From assembly GCF_900660575.1 (NCBI RefSeq), contig NZ_LR215008.1, positions 806,001 to 870,000 on the forward strand: DNA of 64,000 nt. The letters are read 5' to 3'. Every line of letters starts with the position of its first letter. The stretch's first letter is position 1. The notes below the pieces were generated by a model. The model was given only the letters and a program-made list of their open reading frames with translations. It did no database searches and had not been told where the DNA came from. The translations under genes were made by a program, and so were the position numbers. This document shows positions 32,294 to 43,749 of the stretch, in pieces. Source of the DNA: Mycoplasmopsis pulmonis (lineage in GTDB: Bacteria; Bacillota_I; Bacilli_A; Mycoplasmatales; Metamycoplasmataceae).

Positions 32294-33823
32294 TTATCTC
32301 CCTATTAATGAAACTAGTCTCTCTAGTTCTTGACTATCAAAATCTACAAAGTCTTGCTTAACTTTTAATTGAGTATTTTCACCTACATGTTTGAAATATT
32401 GATTAAGCGCATAGGCAAAAAAGTTTTTTATTACAAAGTCATCTACTTCAATGTCTTTTAAAATATTTTGATAAATGAACTTACCATAAGAATTGTTTTT
32501 AATTAAAATCAAAATAAATGCAAGAGCAGCTTTTGGATTTTTTACATCTTGTAAAAATCCTCATGTAATAATTCTAGTTATTATAAAAACTATCTCTTCT
32601 GAGTAATATTGAAATCCTGGTTGAACTAAAAGTTTTTCAATGGATTCTCCTGAAAAAATTAACTTAGCTGTTTCTTTGTTTAGCTCATAGTCAATTGATG
32701 AAAGTTTTTTCTGTCTAATGTAAGCATGATAAATTTTTGAAAGCTTAGCTGAAACTTGAGCAACAGATTTTTTTTGAATAGAACTTCCTGTACGAGAAAC
32801 TGAAAAATCAAGATCAACTGCAGGAATTTTTCCTTCTAAAAATAGCTTTGTACTTGTTACAATTTGACCATCAGAAATTGATATTAAATTTGATGAAATT
32901 AATGAGGCTAAATTACCATCAACTGTTTTAACAATTGGAAGAGCAGCAATTGATTTTCTTCCAATGAATCTTCCACTTCTTTCAAGTAATTTTGAGTGGG
33001 TAAAAAAGATGTCAGGTGGAAAAGCTTCTTTACCAATTGGCTTATCAATTAAAAGAGAAATTTCTCTACAAATGTTGGCATGTTTTGTAAGGTCATCAAA
33101 GACAATTAAAACATCATCATTAAAAGATAAATTTTCAGCATGAGCCATGGCAACATGAGGTATTAAATATTGATCAAAAGCATTTTCAGATGAAGCTTCA
33201 AAAATAATTGTGTAATCAAGAGCATTTGCATTTTTTAATGTTGTATAAACATTTGAAAGATTCTTGTTATTTTGACCAATAGAAACATAAATACACTTTA
33301 CTCCTGAGTTTCTTTGATTTATGATGGTATTAAGTGCAATATGAGTTTTTCCTGTTTGTTTATCACCAACAATTATTTCCCTTTGTCCTCTACCAATTGG
33401 GTTGAATAAATCAATTGATAAAATCCCTGTATAAAGTTGTTCTGAAAGGTGTTGTCTTTCTAACATTCCTACAGGTTGGAAAAAGATATTTCCTTTTCTT
33501 AAATTAGGCTCATAAACAACTGTTTTATTTTGTGTTACTGGATAGACAATTTCACCGTCAATATTAACAACTTTTCCAAAAAATTGTCTTGATGTTTGAA
33601 TTTCATTATAAGCTGGTTTTACAATTAATTCATCTCCTATTTCAATAGGTACCTTTGATGTATCAACTAATAAAAAAGCTCTATTTATTTCAGCTGATAA
33701 AACAAGTGCCTTAACAGATGGTTTGTTTTTAATTGTGAAAAATTGTCCTTCTTCAAAGGGAAATTTTCCTTGAACTTCAATGACATAATCAATAATTGAA
33801 ACTACTTTTGGCATTATTTGCAT
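32294..33823 (-). CDS. F1-like ATPase alpha-like subunit
   Basis: 509 residues, with its stop one base before the beta-like start. GDKQTGKT Walker A (153-160), LIVFDDLTKHA, EAFPPDIFFTHSKLLERSGR and SRTGSSIQKK match F1 alpha subunits closely. The N-terminus begins directly with the barrel domain (MQIMPKVVSIIDYVIEV) and lacks the leading helix of housekeeping alpha subunits that binds delta. That fits an enzyme not docked on a classical peripheral stalk. AGGAG lies 13 nt upstream. ATG 33814 (MPKV) is an alternative start. Confidence 0.88.
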
Positions 33824-33844
33824 AACTATAAAATCTCCTATATC

Positions 33845-34489
33845 CTAATTAGCTTTTTGATTTGGATTTGCACTTGTTTGTGCATCAACTTTTTCAATAG
33901 TTTTTTCATTAGATTCAACTTTTTTATTTTTTGGTTTTTTAGTAGTTTCTTCTTTAATTATTGCATCTTCAGAAAAAGCTATTTTTAAGGTTTTAGTTTC
34001 ACTAGAAACATAAACGGCAATACCAGGCAAAATTTCAACTATTTTTTTAGTTTCTAATAAGCGATTTACAATTCTATTATATGTTCCAAAAAAGTTTTGA
34101 GATACATTTGAATTGCCATCAATAAAATTTAATGAATCGCTATTTGGATTTTCAGAAGATTTAATTGTTGGAATTAAATCAACATAGCTATATCTATTAT
34201 TTTTTACTCATGAAATTACAAACATTTTAAAAACAAAATCAAGTTTTCTTTTATATCCAATTTCAATTTTTTTTGGAAGTTCTTTTATGAATGTAACTTT
34301 ATGATTTTGATTTGACTCTAAAAGCGCACTTCCAAAAACTTGAGTGTATCTTACAAAGTTTTTGTTTTTTGAAAGATCTTCAAAATCCTTAAAAATACTT
34401 GATTTATTCATTAACAATGATTTTTTGAATTTTACTCAAAAACTTAGATCATTGTTAGTTGCTTCTTTTACATTTTTAGTTTTATTCAT
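33845..34489 (-). CDS. Uncharacterised protein of the F1-like ATPase cluster
   Basis: 214 residues, first gene of the leftward cluster, ending 21 bp before the alpha-like gene. No signal peptide or membrane helix is visible. The C-terminal third is very polar and K/E/N-rich (ETTKKPKNKKVESNEK, ending NPNQKAN). Position and coexpression suggest a subunit or accessory of the ATPase, perhaps taking a stalk role, but nothing in the sequence proves it. AAAGGAAC is the ribosome-binding site. A TATAAA box lies at 34538-34543. Confidence 0.65.
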
Positions 34490-34537
34490 CTTGTTCCTTT
34501 TTTAATATTGAAAATAAATTTCTAGTTCGATAAATAT

Positions 34538-34543
34538 TTTATA
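34538..34543 (-). promoter_or_regulatory. Possible -10 of the F1-like ATPase cluster
   Basis: GTATAAAAT on the minus strand, about 50 nt before the first gene of the cluster. The rest of 34490-34779 is AT-rich spacer between divergent genes. Confidence 0.35.
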
Positions 34544-34763
34544 CTAAAATATTGATCCTTCTTTGCCCAATAAAAAAGAAAAATTTCAAAATTGGGTTAA
34601 GTATTTATAAATTTTAACTTAAAACGGATTTTTTAAATTAAATAAATTTTTACTTTTTTGTTCATTAGTTTTTTTGAATAGAACTAATATTTAAAAAAAT
34701 CAAAAATATTAAGTAAAAAAGTTTATTAACTTTAGTTTTAATAGTTAATTTTTTTAGTTGTGC

Positions 34764-34769
34764 TATTAT
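34764..34769 (+). promoter_or_regulatory. Extended -10 element of metK
   Basis: TGCTATTAT is a TGn-extended -10 ending 10 nt before the ATG. There is no Shine-Dalgarno, so the message is probably leaderless. Confidence 0.5.
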
Positions 34770-34779
34770 AAAAGCCACT

Positions 34780-35910
34780 ATGCAAAAAAACCTTTTTACT
34801 TCAGAGTCAGTTGGTAGAGGTCACCCCGATAAAATTTGTGACCAAATTTCTGATTCTATTCTAGATGCTGTTTTAAAAATTGATCCAAATAGTCGCTGTG
34901 CAATTGAAGTTATGGCTTCAAATAGACTAATTATAATTGGAGGAGAAATTACAACTCAAGGTTATGTTGATTTAGTTTCAAAATCATGAGAAATTTTGAT
35001 AAGCCTTGGCTACACTGAAAATGATTTTACAATCATATCAAATGTTAATGAACAAAGCAAGGAAATTGCAAACCAAGTTGATAGACAAGATGACAACATT
35101 GGAGCTGGTGATCAAGGAATCATGTTTGGTTTTGCAAGTGATGAAACCAAAAGCTTTATGCCTCTTGCCATTTCTATAGCTCATGACTTAGTTAAAAGAG
35201 CTGAAAAATTAAGAGTTGAAAATAAAATCAATGGTTTAAAAAGTGATATGAAATCACAAGTGACAATTGACTATAGTGATCAAAAAAATCCTAAGATTGA
35301 CACAATACTTATGTCCCTTCAACATGACAAAGATGTTCTATTAGATAATTTTAGAAATGATGTTAAAAAATTGATAATTGAGCCAGTTGTCAATGATTAC
35401 AATTTAAATAGCAATTACAAATGTTTTATTAATCCAAATGGTAGTTTTTCAATAGGTGGACCAATTGGTGATACTGGTCTAACTGGAAGAAAAATAATAG
35501 TGGATACTTATGGCGGAGCAGCCCATCATGGAGGAGGAGCTTTTAGTGGTAAAGACTACACAAAAGTTGATCGCTCAGCTGCTTACATGGCTAGATATAT
35601 TGCAAAGAATTTAGTAGCTGCCAAAGTTGCTAAAAAACTTGAAATTCAACTCTCTTATGGTATTGGTATGATTGAGCCTATTTCTATAAATGTAAACAGC
35701 TTTGGAACTTCGAAATTTTCTGATTTAGAAATAACTGATTTTATTAGAAATAATTTCTCTTTATCACCAAAGTCAATTATTGAAAAACTTAACTTAAAAA
35801 ACACTAAATATTTTCCAACATCTTTTTTTGGACACTTTGGTCGAGATGATTTAGATCTTCCATGAGAAAAGCTAGATCAAGTTGATAAAATCAAAAAATT
35901 TTTCAAATAA
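34780..35910 (+). CDS. metK: S-adenosylmethionine synthetase
   Basis: Makes AdoMet from methionine and ATP; 376 residues. [12 protein letters not shown] near the start, [10 protein letters not shown] (family GAGDQG), and [19 protein letters not shown] are present. The segment before GHPDK reads SVGRGHPDK where most enzymes have SVSEGHPDK. TGA codons at 34987 and 35863 are Trp. A terminator hairpin begins one base after the stop. Confidence 0.96.
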
Positions 35911-35911
35911 A

Positions 35912-35940
35912 AAAACAACAAATTACAATGTTGTTTTTTT
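35912..35940 (+). terminator. Terminator of metK
   Basis: AAAACAACA (35912-35920) pairs with TGTTGTTTT (35929-35937) around an 8-nt loop, then T-rich sequence. Confidence 0.75.
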
Positions 35941-35973
35941 GTTATTTTTTTACTATGTAGTTGCCTTTGGGCC

Positions 35974-38232
35974 TTAGTTTTGTTTTGAATTAGCTTCTTG
36001 ATTTGCTTGACCACTTTGCTCTTTGTTTGCAGAAGGCGTTGAAGGAGTTTCTGCAGCTTTTTTAAAGCCAGTTAAACTAATAACTTTAGAAAATTTTGTG
36101 TTTTTATAACTAAGACTTACCATGATTTTTAAACTTCCGTTTTTATCATCTGCATTTTTATCATCTTTTGGTTCGATTATTTTATATTCGAACATAGGAT
36201 TGTCTCGGTTTATATTAGAACTAATTATATCAAGTTTAGGATCATTTACTGAAATTTGATCTTTTAATTCATTTGTAGTTATTTGACTAGGAAGTTTTTG
36301 TCTTAGTTGTGAATCATCTTTTAATGAAAAACTAAAGTCTTGAAATCTTTTTTCTGCAGCATTTCCTAAATTTTTAACTTCTTTAGAAAAGACTTTATCA
36401 AAGACAATATCTTCTATTTTTCCTGAACTTTTGTCACTATGAACTTTAACATTTTTCTTAACAATTTTAAAGTTAAAAACAAGTGATGAACTATTATCGT
36501 TATTTTTTACCTCTATTGCTTTTTCATTGCTATCAAAATCAAGTCTTCAATCATATTCTTTTGAATTTGTAAAATTTAATAATTTGATATCAAAGTAATC
36601 TTCAATGCTTTGACGTATTCTTTTGTTACGCAACTCTTTAGATAAAGTTGTGTTGTTTTTGTAAAGGTTAATTGTGTTTAAAAAATCATCTACAAAGATT
36701 TGATTTAAAGATGATTTTTTAACAATTTCAACATCTCATTTTTCATCAGGTTTTGTTGCTTCAACTTTTGCAAAACCTGAAAGAACTAGTGTAATAGTTC
36801 TATTAATTGTAGAATCATCTTTTAATTTAAAAAGAACTTTTAGATAAAGTGTTCCTGTTACATCATTTATGTTTTCAACACTTATTTCTGTTAGATACTT
36901 TGCCAATTCTTTGGCTATATCTGTATTTGCTTTTGGCCCAATAGTAATTCTCTTATTTGCTTGTGATTGATCAAAATCTTTGGAGGTAATTGTTGAGGCT
37001 AAAATCTTGTCAATTGCATCTTTTGAAGTTCATTTTAATTCAACTTTATCAACTAATGAATTTAGTAATTTTTCTCTAGATAATTCTTCTTTTAGACCAG
37101 TTAAAATAATTGTAGATTCTTTTGATGATGGTCTAAAAAGTGAAGTTAATCTATTTGGATTTGATTCATTTCCATCAACAACTTTTCAACCAATTAAATA
37201 AGTTAATTTAACACTACCTTTTTGACCTTCAACTGTTTCAAGTTTATTGAATTTAATATCTCTATATTTATAAGATAATTTAGTATTTTCATTTGTTTTT
37301 AAATCAAATACAAAAACACTTTCTAATAGCTTTATTTTTTCATCATCATTTTTTAGTGAATTAAATTTTGAAACTAAACTATTTCCAGAAAAAGCACTTG
37401 CATCATTTTCACTTTTTTTGCTTTGTTCTTCAGTTACTTTAACATTGCTTAATTCTCATTTTAATGACTCATCACTTGTGTCAAATCTTTTGAAATTATT
37501 GGTTATTTGAATCTTCTGAATGTTTTGATATTTTTCAGAATTATTTTTATATTTAACTATAGCTTCAATTACTTTTGTTCCGGCTATATCATTTGAATAT
37601 CCACCAACAAAAGCATTGTTTTCAGTTTTTAATTCAACATCAAATTCAGTGTTTTCACTTATGTTTTTTTCAACATTTTTATCATCTAAATATTTAATTT
37701 CAAGTTTAGATTTGTCATTAAATTGTGAAGCTCATATATCACTTTGTTTTTCAGATGCGCTCGAACCTTTAAAGTTAACTCTTAGATTTTTTGCAAAGTC
37801 ATTTAACCTTTTTTGTTTGTCATCCATTACAACATCTTTTGATATTTTTGAACTAGTAATTTTTACACTTTTACTAATTGTTTTTTGAGATGGATTTACT
37901 ATTTGAAAATAAATATCTTTGCCCAAAACACTATAAGTTATTTTTTCACCATTTTCAAGTGGAGTTTTTGATTGAAAAACTTTATTAAAAAAGTCATTAG
38001 CTGATATATTTGAGACTTTATTTTCATCTTGTCATTGGTTAATTAACTCTTCAATACTTTTGTTTAAATAGCTTTGATTTTTCAAATTAAACATTAGTTC
38101 ATTTGCTCTTTTTACAAGGCTTGCAGACTCATTAGGAAGTTGTGAAATTCCATAGGAAATTCCACTAATAGTTCCAACAAGAGCCAAAGAAGCTAGTGCA
38201 AATGTTGAATAGATTAAAATCTTTTTTTTCAT
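35974..38232 (-). CDS. Large membrane-anchored surface protein with lipoprotein-17-like repeats
   Basis: 752 residues. The N-terminus is charged with one hydrophobic helix (about residues 5-30, ILIYSTFALASLALVGTISGISYG) and no lipobox Cys, so it is probably held by an uncleaved helix with the rest outside. The body repeats a pattern of a polar segment closing on a hydrophobic strand and Gly (TIILTGLKEE, TLVLSGFAKV, VISLTGFKKA), as in the mycoplasma lipoprotein-associated domain. The tail is Q/N/S-rich and low-complexity. The start has GGAGGT 7 nt upstream. Likely a surface or adhesion-type protein; the function is not shown. Confidence 0.8.
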
Positions 38233-38278
38233 TTAGATTACCTCCATCTAAAGATTTTTTAAAACATACAATTGTTTT

Positions 38279-38284
38279 ATTATA
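38279..38284 (-). promoter_or_regulatory. -10 element of the large surface-protein gene
   Basis: TATAAT on the minus strand about 46 nt before the ATG, giving a leader that carries the consensus-like GGAGGT ribosome-binding site. Confidence 0.5.
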
Positions 38285-38360
38285 CCAAAGATCAAAATCT
38301 TGATTTTTTACGATTTTGACTTACATAACTTTAATAAAGGATTATGTTAATGTACAAAAA

Positions 38361-40256
38361 TTAAATATTGTCATAGTCATCATCTTCAAATTTTTCTTCA
38401 GTTTTTGACTTTGTTTTTTTAGAAGTTTTTTTAGCAACTTTATTATCTTGATCATCAAAAATTTGAGATTTTACTTTTTCTAAAAGTGATTTATTTTTTG
38501 ATTTTAAAAGTGTTTTTTTCTTTTGTTTAGATTTTGAATTTACATTGTTTTTATTAACATTAAATGCCTCTAAAATTGAATCATCTTTTTCATTTGTAAA
38601 AAAGACAGTTGTTGAAACTAAAGGCCTTCTTCTTTTTTCAGTATAGAAGAAAACTTGAACTCTTTGACTTACTACTTTTTGAATATCTCTAATGGTTCAA
38701 TTTGGATCATTTTTAATGGTAAATAAAACTGATCCATGAACTAATTTATTTACCTTTTCAACAAAGCCATTTGAGTTTTTAACATAGAAAGCTCCCTTTG
38801 AAATAATTTTGGGTTTTCCTATTATTATTTTCTTTTCTTTGTTAATTAAAACAACAACAAAAACAAAGCCATTTTCTCCAAGTAAAATTCTCTCATTTAC
38901 AACATCATCACTTTCAGTTAAAATTGTCTCACCATCTATATAAACAGGCTTTACTTCAATTTTTTCACTAGAAAGTGAGATCTTTCCTTTTTCCATTTTA
39001 ACAACTTCACCAATACCTGGAATTATGACATTTTCAGGTTTTACTCCTGAGCGTATTGCGGTTTGTCCATGAACAACTGACATTCTATATTCTCCATGAT
39101 AAGGAAAAAAATATTTAGGTTTTGCAATTGAAAAAATCTTTTCATGTTCTTCTTGATAGGCATGTCCTGAAGTGTGCAAATATCCATCTACTCCATTTTC
39201 TTTAATGATTGCACCAAGCTTATAAAGTCGATTAATTAAAAGCTCAATTTTCATCTTGTTTCCAGGAATTGGAGATGATGAAAAAATGATTGTGTCATTT
39301 TTTCTTATGCTTACTTGAGGGTGTTTTTCATATGACATTCTTGACAAGGCAGCTAGTTGTTCACCTTGTGAACCTGTTGTCAATATTACAATGTCTTTAT
39401 CTTCATATTGATCAATGCTTTTTTTATCAATAAAAGAGCTATCAGGAGTTTTTATATATCCTAGTTCTTTTCCAATGGCAATACCATTGACCATTGATCT
39501 TCCAAAGACAGCAATTTTTTTATTTAGCTTTTCTGCTAGTTCAATTATTACTTTGATTCTAATAAGATTAGAAGCAAAAGTTGTGATAATAATTTTTCGC
39601 TTAGCAGCTAACATAATTTTTTCAATATCTTTTAAAATGTCATTTTCACTTGGCGAGTGATTAGGTCTCATTGCATTGGTTGAATCACTAAGTAAAAGTG
39701 TTAGACCTTCTTTACCAATTTGCTCTAACTTACTAAAGTCTGTGTAATTACCAATTGGTCGATAATCAATACGAAAATCTCCAGTACATAAAACTGAGCC
39801 ATCTGGGGTTTTAACTCTAATACCAAAAGCATCTGGAATTGAATGCTGGGCAGTCCAAAAATCAACAACAAGTGAACCTAGATGATGAGTGTCATCTTTT
39901 TTGATTTCAATAAATTCAACTTTGATTCTTAGGCCTCTATCTTCAAGCTTATATTTCAAATATTCAATAGCAATTTTAGGTGCAAAAATTTTGTTTATTT
40001 TAACTTGCTGAAGTAAATAAATAATTCCGCCAATATGATCTTCATGACCATGGGTTACAAAAATTCCTTCAATTTGATCTTCATGTTTTTTTAGATATGA
40101 ATAATTGGGTATGATTCCATGTAAACCTGTTGTTGATGAATCTGCAAATTTAATACCAGCGTCAATAATTGCAATTGATTTTTCATGATGGATTACTAAG
40201 GTGGATTTTCCAATTTCATGAACTCCACCTAATCCAAAAATTTTAGTATATGACAT
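38361..40256 (-). CDS. rnj: Ribonuclease J (active copy)
   Basis: Metallo-beta-lactamase/beta-CASP nuclease for mRNA turnover and RNA 5' processing; 631 residues. Metal motif THGHEDH has H69, H71, D73 and H74, followed by QHSIPDAFG, CTGDFRID, LLSDSTNAM, HTSGHA and FPYHGEYRM, all intact. The C-terminal extension after about residue 520 is basic and Lys-rich (KKTLLKSKNKS, VAKKTSKKTKSK), then an acidic tail DDDYDNI, which may contact RNA or partners. AGGAG is 5 nt before the ATG. It diverges from the catalytically dead paralogue across 283 bp. Confidence 0.95.
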
Positions 40257-40429
40257 TTTTCTCCTAAATTTTTTTAAGCCTTTAATTTCAAAAATAAAAT
40301 TAGTAAAATAAAATTAGTATATTTAATAGTAAAATACAATAAATTTAATATTGTAAATAAGTTTAGATATGCCTATTATAAACAAAATATTATTTAAATA
40401 ATTTATATTGTTGTATTTTTTAATTACTA
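40257..40429. other. Divergent spacer between the two RNase J genes
   Basis: AT-rich, no gene. It separates the AGGAG of the active copy from the promoter at 40408-40435 of the inactive copy, so the two are controlled separately although divergent. Confidence 0.4.
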
Positions 40430-40435
40430 TATAAT
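40430..40435 (+). promoter_or_regulatory. Promoter of the RNase J-like paralogue
   Basis: TTGTTG (40408-40413), 16 bp, then TATAAT. It leads to a transcript leader of about 100 nt with GAAAGGA before ATG 40540. This is one of the few promoters here with both hexamers recognisable. Confidence 0.55.
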
Positions 40436-40539
40436 AAAGTTAAATTTAAACTTAGTGATTTATTTCATTTAATTTTTTTATCTTATTGCATGTTGTTTTC
40501 ATCATAATTTTTTAAAAAATAGCTTTTTGAAAGGAAAAG

Positions 40540-42180
40540 ATGCCTAAATTACAATTCTTTGCTCTAGGCGGTCAGGATGAAAATGGAAAAAATTGTTTCG
40601 TAATTGAATACAGTGATGACATTTTCATCTTTAACATAGGGGCTAAAGTTCCAATTAATTCAACTTATGGAGTTGATACAGTTATTCCAAGTTTTTCTTA
40701 TCTTAAGAAAAATGCTAAAAAAATTAGAGGAATTTTTATAACAGATACTAAAAATTCCTCTTTTTCAGCTTTGCCTTGAATTTTAATGCAAATTCCAGGG
40801 CTTAAAATTTACACCTCTCCTTTTAGTAAGGTTAATGTTTTAGATCGAGTTAGCAAATACAAAATTGGACATAATGACTATGAAATAATTACCATTTCAA
40901 AAGATATCTCTTTTGGTGATATTACCATTAAACCAATTCAAGTCTTTGGCTCAGTTCCTGGAACTTTAGGTTTTGATGTTCAAAGTCCAATGGGTTCAGT
41001 TGTTTTTTTACTCAACTTTATTTTAGGTGAAAATGGCTTTTTTGGAAAAACAGATTTATTAGCTATCAAAAAGCAAGTTAATAATAATTTACTAGCTCTA
41101 GTTATGGACTCTGGAAAAAGCAAAAATCCAGGTTTTGCCAAAGACAAAATTCACCTTCCAAAATCAGTTGAACAAGTCTTTGAAAATGCAAAAGATAATG
41201 AACGAATTATCGTAGGAGCCTATGATGAAGAAATTGGCTCACTTAATTACATTTTAGATCTTGCCAAAAAATACAACAGACCAATAATTACTTATGGAAA
41301 ATCTTATGGAAAACAGATTTTTTTAATTAAAAAAATCAATCCAAAATTCAAAACTTCTGAATTTTTAAATTACAAAAAAGCCAACTTTGTTCCTAATGCA
41401 CTTATTTTAGTTACAGGTACAGTTGAAAGGCTTTATCAAAGGTTTTTAAGAATAGCTAAAAACGAAGATGTTTATCTAAATTTAAAAAGCAGTGATAATG
41501 TTATTTTTATTGCTCCTCCTGTCAATGGAATTGAAGTAATTGCAGCTCATACTTTAGATCAAGTTACAAAAGTTAGTCCCAAGATTCTTGATGTAACTGA
41601 AGAGGAATATTATAGACATCGTCCTGCTTCAAAAGACATCTATCAAACAATAGATGTTTTAAGACCAAAATACTACATTCCAGTTCAAGGACTTTATAGA
41701 TATTTAGTTGATGCAGCTGCCCTTGTTAGACCACTAGGATACAACACTAAAAATACTCTTGTTTTACAAAATGGAAAAATAGCAGAATTTGATGGTGGAA
41801 AGCTAATAAGTCACAACAAAAAAATCAAACAAGTTGGTGATGACATAATTGATGGTTTTGGTTTAGGTGATGTTTCTCATGAAGTTATTAGAGAACGTGA
41901 AAAAATGGCTTCAAATGGTGTTGTACTTATTTCAGCTTGCATCAATAAATTTAAACAAATAAAAGGTAAAATTGAAATCAAATATTTAGGGCTTGTTTCA
42001 ATTGCAGATCGCGATGAAATCAATGATTTTGTTAGATCAATTGTTGTTAATAATTTTTATGATGAAGAAAATTCATCACTAAAAGTTATTCAAGAAAAAA
42101 TTAGAAAACAAGTAAGAAAAAAATTGTACAAAAAAATTGAAAAAGAGCCAATCGTTGTAGTTGTTTTCTATAAAATATAG
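40540..42180 (+). CDS. RNase J-like protein lacking the catalytic metal site
   Basis: 546 residues, collinear with the active RNase J from residue 1: LGG at 9-11 and the metal motif position fall at the same numbers. H69, H71, D73 and H74 of the active enzyme are D69, K71, S73 and S74 here (ITDTKNSS). The other sites also changed: QHSIPDAFG to FGSVPGTLG, TGDFRID to LLNFILG, HTSGHA lost, PYHGEYR to PVQGLYR. The fold and C-terminal domain are retained, while the Lys-rich tail is absent. It should not cut RNA, but could pair with the active subunit, as RNase J1 and J2 do in Firmicutes. GAAAGGA precedes the ATG. Confidence 0.9.
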
Positions 42181-42182
42181 CT

Positions 42183-43220
42183 ATGAAAAAAAATAATAAT
42201 CACATATCAAATTCAAAATTTAAAGCATTTTGAAAATATGTTTATTACATGATAGATGAGGATAATTATCTAAAAGGAATTATTCTCGTCTTATTTTTTT
42301 CTTTATTATTAGTTCTTTCTTTTTTTCCTCAAGTTTTTATACTCTCAATGCTCTATGGTTATACCCTAGGATTTATTTTTGGATATTATGCTATTTTTAT
42401 TTATTCATATTTCATTATAAAGGGATTGAAAATAATGTTTAAAACTCAGATAGATAACTATACTATCAAAAAACCTAAATCCTTTTTTACAAAGATTATT
42501 TTTGAGTTTAATTCAATTAAATATACTCTCTTTTCTTTGTTCTTAATTTTGTTTATTCAAACCATAGTAATTGTTGTAGAAAAGCCTGAACAAAATAATC
42601 AAGAACAAATAAATTGATTTGATCATATATGAACTTCATGATTGAAATCATTTTCAAATGAAAATAACCTAGATCTTATTTACTATCCAAATTCATTAAA
42701 TGCAGGTTTAATTTTTACATTAATAAGTGCAACTTTATTTAAATTTTTGCATTGAGGATGAATCTTAGTTATTTTATTTACATACTTATTAATCACATTT
42801 TTAATTGTCTTTAGAAAAGCTATTGCCAAAAAAATAAAAGCTCCTAAAGCACCTTCAAATAACGCTGAAAAAATAAGTCAAAAAGAGAATAAAAAATATT
42901 TAAAAATGTTGAAAAAATCAAAGATTCAAAATATTAGTTTTGAAAACCCACAAGAATATGAATTAAGTTCTAACTTTCAAGATGATAGTAAAATTGAAGA
43001 TATAGAAAATAGCGATTCAAAAAATGATTTTTTAAATTACAATTCTATAAATTCATCAGAAAATAAAATAGAAGAAAAAAGTGATCCTTTTGATATTGGA
43101 GATACAAACATTTTCACTATTGAAACAAATGATGAAAACAATTCCAAAAAAGATGATCCCGAAGAGGATATATGAAGTTTAGAAGATGAAAATTTTTTAA
43201 ATAATGAAAGGGAAAAATAA
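42183..43220 (+). CDS. Multi-helix membrane protein with acidic tail
   Basis: 345 residues, starting 2 bp after the RNase J-like gene and ending on the trxA start (TAATG). Hydrophobic segments: about residues 33-50, 55-80, 111-130, 175-190 and 195-213. The segment before the last helices is rich in UGA Trp codons. The C-terminal 130 residues are cytoplasmic-like, acidic and Asn/Ser-rich (DSKNDF, DDPEEDIW, LEDENF). No family recognised. Coupling to the RNase J-like gene might hint at membrane attachment of RNA processing, but that is speculation. Confidence 0.7.
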
Positions 43221-43549
43221 TGGAAACACTACTATGAAAAGATGCTAGAGAAAAAATTAAAAAAGGTGTGAATTTTGTTGAATTTGCAGCACCTTGATGT
43301 CCAGATTGTGTGATGATGAAACCTGTAATTGAACAAGTTGAACAAGAGATAAAAAACCTTAATTTACCAGTTAACTTTTACCATGTCAATGCTGATGAAT
43401 CAGGGATGTTTAGAAAAGCCGATGCTGAAGTTGCTGTGCTTAGAATACCAACTCATTACATTGTCAAAGATGGAAAACAAGTTTTCATTGGTTATGAATA
43501 TTTTCCAAAGCATATTTTGGTTGAAAAAATTAAAGAACTTTTTAAATAA
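43220..43549 (+). CDS. trxA: Thioredoxin
   Basis: 109 residues. Active site WCPDC at residues 26-30 in EFAAPWCPDC (variant of WCGPC; Trp coded by TGA). IPTHYIVKDG carries the cis-Pro. It reduces protein disulphides and, through the trxB product elsewhere in this window, draws on NADPH; a natural electron donor for Tpx at 44 kb. AAAGGG is the ribosome-binding site. The ATG overlaps the upstream stop by one base. Confidence 0.92.
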
Positions 43550-43570
43550 ATTTATATAAATTCAAATTTC

Positions 43571-43600
43571 AATTGCTTAGTTAAATAAGCAATTTTTTAT
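43571..43600 (+). terminator. Terminator of trxA
   Basis: AATTGCTTA (43571-43579) pairs with TAAGCAATT (43586-43594), loop of 6 nt, then TTTT. Confidence 0.7.
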
Positions 43601-43697
43601 TCATTTTTTCAATTTGATTTTAGAACTTTTATCTTTATAATTTTTTATCTAAAAAATCAAAAGATAATTTCAAAACTTTTTTTGAAATTATGAAAAT

Positions 43698-43726
43698 AAA
43701 AAAAGCACTTTTGAAATGCTTTTTTT
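43698..43726 (-). terminator. Terminator of tpx
   Basis: AAAAAAGCA pairs with TGCTTTTTT around a short loop, 25 bp beyond the tpx stop. It is A/T-symmetric and may act in both directions. Confidence 0.65.
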
Positions 43727-43749
43727 AATTATGTTTTAGTAACTAAGAA

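Noticed and set aside
36980-37888. Plus-strand frames opposite the large surface protein
   Set aside because: They are complements of a clearly coding minus-strand frame with a strong ribosome-binding site and signal helix.
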